Part shown: positions 42,660 to 49,537 of the stretch, piece by piece
Layout: each line of letters starts with the position of its first letter
Numbering within the stretch: the stretch's first letter is position 1
NCBI GenBank assembly: GCA_004402895.1
Contig: SORT01000007.1
Location: 1-64,000, forward strand
Length of the DNA: 64,000 nt
Reading direction: 5' to 3'
Source of the DNA: Fidelibacterota bacterium MT.SAG.3
GTDB lineage: Bacteria > Fidelibacterota > SORT01
Program-made: the position numbers and the translations under genes
Notes under the pieces: model-generated
What the model was told of the DNA's origin: nothing
The model's database searches: none
Seen by the model: the letters and a program-made list of their open reading frames with translations, nothing else

Positions 42660-43698
42660 AAAGAGAACAGTTATCCTGGTAGTTCTGTTTTTGATTATAG
42701 ATGCAGCCATTATTTTTCACATATTTTTTAGAGAAGAGACTTCTCCTCTCAGAGGTTTTGCAAATTTTGATAGTTATCTGCAAGGGGAATTCAGCTCGTC
42801 ATTAAAGGAGAAGGGTCTAATTATCAATCAAGAAGTAACCAATGGAAAACTTAACATAAGATACAGAAAAGGTTACGGAAAATATTGGTTGGAAAGGGTG
42901 ATCAGACAATCGTTGTCATCTTCAGAATTCAGATCGGAATTTGATTGGAATGTAATTAACGGGTTTAACGTTATATTGACCCATCCTATAGATGGAAATC
43001 GAACTCTGAAATTCAGAGAGGATGAAAGAATAAAAGGCGGTTTAATTTGTATAATCATTGATGATTTCGGATATTTTTGGGATGAGCGCGTTGATGAACT
43101 GATGAGTTTTGATATTCCGATGGCATTTGCTGTGATTCCCGGCCATGAATACTCGGAACGGATAGCAAAAAGCGCTGATTCAAACGGAAAAGAGCTGCTG
43201 CTGCATCTTCCGATGGAGGCGTTCGAGCATCAAGGCGGTGAGGACGAATATATAATTAAGTATAATATGGATATCGAGGAGATAGAATCGCGCGTTTCAA
43301 AGGCATTAAAAACAGTCCCCGGCGCATCAGGAATAAATAATCATCAAGGTTCGAGAGTGACGGCAGATTCTGAAACATTTCAGAGATTTCTTGCCGTAAT
43401 AAGTCCATATAACTTATATTTTATCGACAGCGTGACCCACTCTTCAAGTGTGGCATTCAGGGATGCGCAATATGCGGGCGTGCCTGCAGGAAGACGGACT
43501 GTTTTTTTAGATGATTCAGAGGATGAAAAGACAATCGATTATAGAATCGAGCAATTAAAAAATAGAGCTCACGAAAATGGTAATGCCATCGGTATCGGTC
43601 ATATTAATAGTGAGACCATCATGGCATTGAAAAACCGAATTCCATTATTGATTGAAGAAGGATATCTGTTTGTATATCCTTCACAATTGGTGAATTAA
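42643..43698 (+). CDS. Divergent polysaccharide deacetylase family 2 protein (YibQ-like)
   Basis: A 351-residue protein with an N-terminal membrane anchor (about residues 8-27) and a C-terminal Polysacc_deac_2 (YibQ/DUF610) domain from about residue 130. Domain marks are CIIIDDFGYFWD, PMAFAVIPGHEYS, ELLLHLPMEA, GINNHQGSRVTAD, YFIDSVTHSSS and GIGHINSETI. The Asp pair and His residues correspond to those of the polysaccharide deacetylase fold. The start at 42643 has GGTGG just upstream. Residues 30-125 are a separate alpha/beta region without a known match. YibQ-type proteins are exported but poorly understood. It is coupled to the two lipoprotein genes. Confidence 0.87.
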   Translation: MNRFSKKRTVILVVLFLIIDAAIIFHIFFREETSPLRGFANFDSYLQGEFSSSLKEKGLIINQEVTNGKLNIRYRKGYGKYWLERVIRQSLSSSEFRSEFDWNVINGFNVILTHPIDGNRTLKFREDERIKGGLICIIIDDFGYFWDERVDELMSFDIPMAFAVIPGHEYSERIAKSADSNGKELLLHLPMEAFEHQGGEDEYIIKYNMDIEEIESRVSKALKTVPGASGINNHQGSRVTADSETFQRFLAVISPYNLYFIDSVTHSSSVAFRDAQYAGVPAGRRTVFLDDSEDEKTIDYRIEQLKNRAHENGNAIGIGHINSETIMALKNRIPLLIEEGYLFVYPSQLVN

Positions 43699-43719
43699 CA
43701 GATCCATTAGAGGTATAAT

Positions 43720-44409
43720 ATGGCATTATTAGAGGTAAGGTTGGATGCAGTGGCGGCGATGAGGGACCTGATAGGCGACTCGATCGACCCGGTAAAATCG
43801 GCTGTGGTTGCCGAACTCGCGGGCGCCGACGGGGTGGGGATAAAACTCACCGATGATAGAGAAGAAGAACGGATGAGAGATCTTTCTCTGTTACAGGAAA
43901 TAGTGAATTCACGGCTGAATTTAATTATAAATTCATCGAAGAGACAGGTAGATAAAGCCCTTGCCGTTTCATCTGCCATGGTCACCCTATACGACGATGT
44001 AGGCTTGGCGGATTCTAAGGTCATCGCCTCTATGAAAGAAGCAATATCGGTATTGAAAAATAACAAGAATCTTGCTATATCGATCAAGATCAATCCTGAA
44101 GTCACGGAGGCAAAAACGGCATCCCGGTTAGGCGCGGATTATGTTGAAATAGATACATCAAGATTCGCGTTGACCAAAGATTATCATGACAGAACGATGG
44201 AGCTGGAACGGATCGCCGCAGTCGCACGAGCCGCCTTTAAATTTGATCTTATGGTCTCCGCCGGAGGGGATCTTTCATATCAAAACGCCGCTTATATAGC
44301 TGAGATTGAACAGGTTGACAGCGTTTCAATTGGAAAAGCTATTATCAGTCGAGGTTTGCTTGTCGGATTGGAAAATGCCGTCCGGGATGCTCTTGATCTC
44401 GTGAAATGA
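43720..44409 (+). CDS. PdxJ-like TIM-barrel protein lacking the catalytic residues
   Basis: A 229-residue homologue of pyridoxine 5'-phosphate synthase. The fold is recognisable along its length: DPVKSAVVAELAGADGVGIK, LGADYVEIDTSRFA and VSIGKAIISRGLLVGLENAV follow PdxJ closely. The active site does not. Compared with E. coli PdxJ from memory, the NIDH motif is RLDA here (His12 to Ala10), His45 is Lys42, Arg47 is Thr44, Glu72 is Ile69, and the AGHG His193 is Gly183. PLP synthesis by this protein is therefore unlikely; it may be a pseudoenzyme or have a new activity. AGAGGT precedes the ATG, and it is followed by asparaginase. The frame is intact, so it is under selection or only recently freed from it. 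Confidence 0.82.
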   Translation: MALLEVRLDAVAAMRDLIGDSIDPVKSAVVAELAGADGVGIKLTDDREEERMRDLSLLQEIVNSRLNLIINSSKRQVDKALAVSSAMVTLYDDVGLADSKVIASMKEAISVLKNNKNLAISIKINPEVTEAKTASRLGADYVEIDTSRFALTKDYHDRTMELERIAAVARAAFKFDLMVSAGGDLSYQNAAYIAEIEQVDSVSIGKAIISRGLLVGLENAVRDALDLVK

Positions 44410-44476
44410 GATAGGTAAAAAATTCCTGTCGAAGAGTAATCCTATCCTGACCATTAATGTATATCGCAATGATGTA

Positions 44477-45400
44477 GTGGAGAGTAGTCACTCCGCAAGC
44501 GCGGTGATTATCGATCCAAGCGGTGAGATCCTTGCGGAGTACGGCGATAGTAAGATGCGTACATATATTCGGTCAGCCGCAAAGCCATTCCAGATCATGC
44601 CGGCGCTTGAATTAGGTCTCCAATCTAAATTCGGTTTGAGTGATGATGAGATAGCCGTTTGTTGCTCTTCGCATTCCGGGGAAACTGTCCACATAGAGAG
44701 AGTGCAGAGTGTTCTGCAAAAAACGGAAATAGACGCCTCTTCACTCAGATGCGGTATTCATCCTCCTTTGGGAGTGGAAGTGAGGCGAATGTTAAGAGTT
44801 TCCGGTGAGACTCCTACCGTGCTTCATAACAATTGCTCCGGCAAGCACTCGGCAATGCTTGCGACCGCAAAGATCAAAGGAGAGTCCCTTGAAGATTATC
44901 TGAATCCTGATCATCCTGTTCAACAGAGGATACTCAAAGTAATTGAAGAATTTTCAGAGGAAGAGAGCATACATGTAGGAGTTGATGGATGTTCAGCGCC
45001 CGTATATTATCTTCAAATTAAAAGTATTGCGATGATGTATCAAAAATTAGCTTCGGATAATGATAATGCGACCGTGAGCGATGTATGGGAGAAGATGACA
45101 TCAAACCCGCTTATGATAGCGGGAAGCGGACGGTTCGACAGCGTACTGATGGAGGACGGGAAGGGAACTTTGCTGTCCAAGATGGGAGCTGAGGGAGTTC
45201 AGTGCATGTCTTTTAAAACTCCGGCGGGTCCGGTAGGCTTGGCAGTGAAGGTGCATGACGGTACTCGCAGGGCCGTTCTTCCGGCTGTGTTATACTTATT
45301 GGATAAATTCGGTTTGACGCCTGATGGAGACTATGACAGAATTAGAAAGCCTGAACTAAAAAACCATATGGGAATCGTAGTAGGCAGGATAGAAGTCTGA
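44477..45400 (+). CDS. L-asparaginase II family protein (AnsA-like)
   Basis: Member of the thermolabile, Rhizobium-type asparaginase II family: hydrolysis of L-asparagine to aspartate and ammonia. Motifs include RSAAKPFQ (about residues 32-39), CCSSHSGE, HNNCSGKHSAML, VDGCSAPVYY, AGSGRFDS and the terminal NHMGIVVGRIEV. The first canonical start, GTG at 44477, cuts off residues that belong to the domain: upstream in frame are SNPILTINVYRNDV, with no ATG, GTG or TTG before them. Initiation at CTG 44426, or at another rare codon, would give 324 residues. The stop codon TGA at 45398 coincides with the left end of an IS remnant, so the native C-terminus may be lost by a few residues. Confidence 0.87.
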   Translation: MESSHSASAVIIDPSGEILAEYGDSKMRTYIRSAAKPFQIMPALELGLQSKFGLSDDEIAVCCSSHSGETVHIERVQSVLQKTEIDASSLRCGIHPPLGVEVRRMLRVSGETPTVLHNNCSGKHSAMLATAKIKGESLEDYLNPDHPVQQRILKVIEEFSEEESIHVGVDGCSAPVYYLQIKSIAMMYQKLASDNDNATVSDVWEKMTSNPLMIAGSGRFDSVLMEDGKGTLLSKMGAEGVQCMSFKTPAGPVGLAVKVHDGTRRAVLPAVLYLLDKFGLTPDGDYDRIRKPELKNHMGIVVGRIEV

Positions 45401-45640
45401 CCTGCTCCCCGAAAACTGGACCATTTATAATGCGAGTTTTCTCATTAACTTGCATAATGAAGGAGATACCAGAGGATTTGACAAAGCAGATTTACACAGG
45501 AGCAGATCGTAGCGATCTTAAACCAGTCGGAGAACGGGATATCGATTGGTGATCTCACAAGGAAGCTGGGCATCAGTGAAGAGACATTTTACCGATGGAA
45601 GAAGAAGTACAGCGGTATGGGAATAGCGGAGCTGCGATAC
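45398..45640 (+). mobile_element. IS3-family insertion sequence remnant (left end plus truncated orfA)
   Basis: The stretch opens with TGACCTGCTCCCCGAAAAC, the form of an IS3-family (IS407-like) terminal repeat. In frame from about 45498 it encodes RFTQEQIVAILNQSENG, then GDLTRKLGISEETFYRWKKK and YSGMGIAELR, the helix-turn-helix N-terminal half of OrfA. The frame then leaves transposase sequence abruptly near 45636 and hits a stop. No orfB, no right end and no target duplication are found, so most of the element has been deleted. Its left end supplies the asparaginase stop codon. Confidence 0.85.
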
Positions 45641-45945
45641 CGGTTATAGTGTCAGTCACCGATGAAGATAATTCTCTCCCGATGGGGTTCACACTTTCGC
45701 AGAACTATCCGAATCCATTTAATCCGGTTACCACCGTTAACTATTCACTTTCTATCTCGGGATTTGTGAACCTTTCGATCTATAATATAAGAGGTGAGTT
45801 AGTCTCGACAGTAGTTAATGAGTTTCAGAAACCCGGAGAATATAGAGCCGATTGGAATGCAGACAACATCGCTTCGGGAATCTACTTTTACCGTCTGCAA
45901 ATCGGCAGCGCTTCGATCAGCAAGAAGATGCTGTTATTGAAATAG
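45595..45945 (+). pseudogene. Orphan T9SS type A sorting domain, 5'-truncated cargo gene
   Basis: Residues from about VSVTDEDN onward form a complete T9SS type A C-terminal sorting domain: FTLSQNYPNPFNPVTTVNYS, then VNLSIYNIRGELV, the GEYRADWNADN segment, SGIYFYRLQ and final KKMLLLK. Such domains direct a passenger to SprA and are cut off at the surface. Here there is no passenger and no signal peptide; the first 15 codons (MEEEVQRYGNSG...) are transposase DNA read in another frame. It is the 3' end of a cargo gene whose front was removed, apparently together with most of the adjacent IS. Confidence 0.85.
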
Positions 45946-45996
45946 TTATCAGCTTTTGTCTGGTAAATTTCTCTTATTAAATAATTTCATATTTTC

Positions 45997-46040
45997 GGGA
46001 CCCCCAAAACCATATGGGCGTATAAAGAGGGTCTCTTTTT
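45997..46040 (+). terminator. Rho-independent terminator after the T9SS-domain remnant
   Basis: GGGACCC (45997-46003) pairs with GGGTCTC (46029-46035), one wobble, with a 25-base loop that can itself pair in part, followed by TTTTT (46036-46040). It marks the 3' end of the former cargo gene. Confidence 0.65.
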
Positions 46041-46101
46041 CTTGTATTTCTGAGAGATGCTTGTTTATATTAAGTTTAATTCATCTTAGGAGCACTGAAT
46101 T

Positions 46102-46857
46102 ATGTATGGAAAGATGAGAGTCTTACTAACGTTATTGGCTTTACCCGCAGCACTGTATGCTCAGGATATAGCAATTTCTGAGCAAAGAACGCTTATAAAC
46201 AGACCGACAGCAGGATCTCTCGAAAGAGGAAGCTACGACATCGAGTTGCGTATGTATCCCGGCGGCGGGCTGCTCGGCGGAATAGCCGTCGGATTAACCG
46301 AAAGAATAACTTTCGGCACTTCTTTCGGCGGATTGAATATTATAGGCGAGGGGGAGGTGATTTGGAATCCTAAACCTGAGGCGAATATTAAATACAGGTT
46401 GATGGAGGAATCCTATACGGCTCCGGCGCTATCGATCGGTTATAGCGGACAGGGATTCGGTAAATGGGACGAAGAATTGAAACGTTATCAAATTAAATCA
46501 GCGGGTGTATATGCCGCGCTGAGTAAAAATTACAGTATGGTCGGAAATCTCGGCTTTCATGCCGGTGTTAATCTAAGTTTAGAAAAAGATGACGGCGACG
46601 AAGACATCAATTTATGGATAGGATTTGATAAAAGTATCAATGAAGAAATATCGTTCCTCGGCGAGTATGATTTCGCTCTGAACGATAACAGCTCCAAGAG
46701 TCTCGGCTCGGGAGACGGATATTTGAACGCAGCATTGCGTTGGGCATTCGTAGAAGAATTAATAATTGAATTAAATGTCAATAATCTGCTGGGCAACCGT
46801 GAAGATACAGACGCATCAAGCAGAGAGTTGAAAATTATTTACGTAGAGTTTTTCTAA
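46102..46857 (+). CDS. Hypothetical outer-membrane beta-barrel protein
   Basis: A 251-residue exported protein with signal peptide ending ALYA|Q (Gln21). The mature chain alternates polar and hydrophobic residues in about ten strands with Gly-rich turns (YPGGGLLGGIAVGL, RITFGTSFGGLNI) and ends VEFF, an aromatic C-terminus fitting BAM recognition. No enzymatic motif is seen. AGGAG lies 9 bases before the ATG. It is 18 bases from the RMDN-like TPR gene and likely shares its operon. I recognise no named family; small barrels of this kind are common in FCB genomes. Confidence 0.75.
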   Translation: MYGKMRVLLTLLALPAALYAQDIAISEQRTLINRPTAGSLERGSYDIELRMYPGGGLLGGIAVGLTERITFGTSFGGLNIIGEGEVIWNPKPEANIKYRLMEESYTAPALSIGYSGQGFGKWDEELKRYQIKSAGVYAALSKNYSMVGNLGFHAGVNLSLEKDDGDEDINLWIGFDKSINEEISFLGEYDFALNDNSSKSLGSGDGYLNAALRWAFVEELIIELNVNNLLGNREDTDASSRELKIIYVEFF

Positions 46858-46875
46858 ACAACAGGAGTATAAATT

Positions 46876-47706
46876 ATGCTGGGACAAACAATATTTGCAC
46901 TGATCATAGGAATGTTAATCATGCCTATGGCAGCAATAGCTCAGGACATGGGGGAGAGCGATTCTTCGATGATGGAGAGTGATACTTCCATGCACGATAT
47001 GGCGATGGAAATGAGCGCTGCTTTAATGTATGAGGCAGAGGGAGATTCATTGCATTCAGCATTTGACACAGACGGAGCATTAGAAGCGTATTTAGAGGCG
47101 AACGAAGAGGATCCGGAAAATACGACTTACATCTGGAAAATAGTGCGTGAATACGCCGACAAAGGAATATTTGCCGACGATGACGATGAGATGGAAGCTG
47201 CATATATTGAAGGCGAGACATGGGCAAGAAAGTGTGTGGCTATGGCTCCGGAAGACGGCAATTGTCATCTATACCTCGCTATAGCCGTCGGTAGGATAGC
47301 AGAATCAAAAAGTGGCAAAACCAAAGTAAGACTTTCAAGAGAAGTTAATGAAGAAGCCGCCAAATCAATTGAGCTCAACCCTAATCTTGATGGCGCATAT
47401 CATGTGCTCGGGCGTTGGAACAGAGAAGTTGTTGCGCTTCCATGGTACCTGAAAGCCGCTGTAAGCATGTTTTTAGGAGGACTGCCATCTGCAACGAATG
47501 ACGAAGCCGTAAAGAATTTCAATATGGCGATCGATCTTCGACCGGATCGGATGCTGCATTATTTTGAGTTAGGTGTTACTTATAAATACATGGGCGAAAA
47601 AGAGAAAGCCAAAATTAAATTTGAAAAAACGCTTTCAATGGACTTAGTAGAACGCAAAGATGAAAGCAGGCACGAAGAAGCGAGAAAATATTTATCTAAG
47701 CTCTGA
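46876..47706 (+). CDS. Exported TPR protein resembling regulator of microtubule dynamics (RMDN) proteins
   Basis: A 276-residue protein with signal peptide ending AAIA|Q (Gln23), a Met/Ser/Asp-rich linker (about 24-50) and then helical TPR-like repeats to the end. From about residue 75 the sequence runs block by block like animal RMDN1-3: TYIWKIVREYADKG, CHLYLAIAVGRIAE, EEAAKSIELNPN, YHVLGRWNREVVALPWYLKA, GGLPSATNDEAVKNFNMAI and HYFELGVTYKYMGEKEKA. Bacterial members exist but are uncharacterised; they are presumably periplasmic scaffolds here. A perfect AGGAG precedes the ATG. It is coupled to the barrel gene upstream. Confidence 0.82.
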   Translation: MLGQTIFALIIGMLIMPMAAIAQDMGESDSSMMESDTSMHDMAMEMSAALMYEAEGDSLHSAFDTDGALEAYLEANEEDPENTTYIWKIVREYADKGIFADDDDEMEAAYIEGETWARKCVAMAPEDGNCHLYLAIAVGRIAESKSGKTKVRLSREVNEEAAKSIELNPNLDGAYHVLGRWNREVVALPWYLKAAVSMFLGGLPSATNDEAVKNFNMAIDLRPDRMLHYFELGVTYKYMGEKEKAKIKFEKTLSMDLVERKDESRHEEARKYLSKL

Positions 47707-47785
47707 TCAGCTTGCTGCAATTTAGCAAATTGACATAAATAATAGATCGATTCCGAGTAAATTTTTATAAGGGAGTTAGAATCGC

Positions 47786-49372
47786 ATGAATATATGCAAG
47801 TATCTTTGCATCAGCGTTGTAATACTGATGTGGACAGGGAATATATTAGCTCAAAGAATTAGAATTGTTGAATTGACCCCTTTTGATCCAAATAGATCAT
47901 CTGCTACAATAATTTACTTACCGAGTAATTCTGAAAGTTATAACTCATTGAGATTGTCTTCGATGGGAAGCGGATTAAACGGCATAGTCAGCGATGGAAT
48001 TTCTGATTATTTCAGAAATCCTGCAGATCTGAATATGGATTAGCAAAGAGCTTATTACCTTGATTTCGATAATAAAGGTGCTTCAAATGATTTGCGAATC
48101 AGTTTGTTCTCGCCTTTGTTAAACGGGCAATTTGGTCTATCATTTAGTGGAAATACATCTGAAAACATTACGACGAACAATAGGACAGATCCTGAGTTAG
48201 ACTTATTTGAAGAGAATGTAACTGCTATTTCCAGTAATCGCAAAACATCAAATAGCAGTTACAATATTCATCTATGGTGGGCAAATAATCTATCCAAAAA
48301 CTTTCAGTACGGGTTTAATTATATAAAAAAAAGCTCTGATTTCAACTCTAGCCGAGTTAACACATCCTCAAGAACAACTGCGAGGACAGATATTTTTAAT
48401 GAATCAACTACTGTAAGCAGCAGAGTTGATAGCAGATTGACTGATAACGATAGAGAAGTGAATGTAAACACAATCAGAGTCGGTTTAATATTCGGATCAT
48501 TACCCGGTGTTGTCGTTGATATGGTTTTAAAAGCTGAATTTAATGATATCAACTCTGACGCTCTTGCCAACAGAATGACCAATAATAGTTATTCATATAT
48601 ACGACCAAATTATTCCAGCACGTCGGAATTTACCGACGTCACCTTAAACGTAATTGATAGTAAAGGTAATAATTCTGTATACGGATTGAAAATTAATGTC
48701 AAGAAAGAGATAAACGAGAATGTCATACAAAGCTATTTTCTTTCTTATGATAGGATCAATTTTGATTTTTCAGTGAATGAGATGAAAAGTGATTCTATGA
48801 CTTCCTATCAAAAAAGAGATTCGATATTCTCAAATACAAATAATTCCTTTTTATCTGAACAGAATTCAAACTATGATATTACGGCAGCGTATGTATTAGG
48901 AATTGGCTTTGGAAGAGAGATCAGACTTGAGAAAGCTCTCGTCGGCATAGGCGCAATTGCAAAAATATCTAAGGCAAATTGGGATGATGAATTAAGCGGT
49001 TCGTCCACGCGATTAACAGATATATCGAACAATGACACCACATATCAACAAAGCTCATCTGCCGAATTGGCATCAGTGAATAAAAGTGACGTTAGTGCAG
49101 TTTTAATCAGTTTCCCTTTAGGAGGAGAAGTCAATGTTTCGAAAAAAGTCAGTCTCAGATTGGGAGTAGAATTCAACGTCATTTTTTCTAAGAACAAAAT
49201 AACTTCCTCATCGGGCAGTCTATTATCAAATTCAGAAAACAGATCACTGCGGGATATTAAAAGTTTCGGAATCGGCTACAAACACTCTGAGAAGTTTAGT
49301 ATTGACTTGATGGCGATAGGTAATTTAGCACAAATTTCCACATGGAGGGTTTCTATTCGGTACGGCTTATAG
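47786..49372 (+). pseudogene. Outer-membrane-type protein gene interrupted by one in-frame amber codon
   Basis: One reading frame of about 528 codons is broken only by TAG at 48041-48043. Before it are a signal peptide ending NILA|Q (Gln23) and YFRNPADLNMD; after it the frame continues at once with QRAYYLDFDNKG and then about 440 codons of amphipathic beta strands ending STWRVSIRYGL. The NPA motif near the N-terminus and the Ser/Asn-rich strands suggest an OmpP1/PorV-like barrel, though I cannot name the family. The amber codon is followed by CAA, a context known to be leaky in some systems. A nonsense mutation or a base error is simpler than readthrough. An internal ATG at 48092 could only give a product without signal peptide. 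Confidence 0.78.
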
Positions 49373-49482
49373 CAGCATCCCGTAGAACTACTCTTAATAT
49401 CCGAGTTAGTCTAAAGCAACGTTTCAAATTAAAACATTCCCCCTAAATCACTGATAAATAGGGAAAATTCGTTAAATAACAC

Positions 49483-49511
49483 TTGAAATCGCCTCATATT
49501 TATCGTATATT
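49483..49511 (+). promoter_or_regulatory. Sigma-70-type promoter for uvrA
   Basis: TTGAAA (49483-49488) and TATATT (49506-49511) are separated by exactly 17 bases, placing the start of transcription near 49518 and leaving a leader of about 20 bases before the GTG of uvrA. I found no LexA-box-like palindrome overlapping it. Confidence 0.65.
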
Positions 49512-49537
49512 CTTTGCTCGGTAAATAACGGAGAACG

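Noticed and set aside
48041-48043. General reassignment of UAG
   Set aside because: Several intact genes, such as queD, ruvB and queA, terminate at TAG in the expected place, so UAG is a normal stop codon here.
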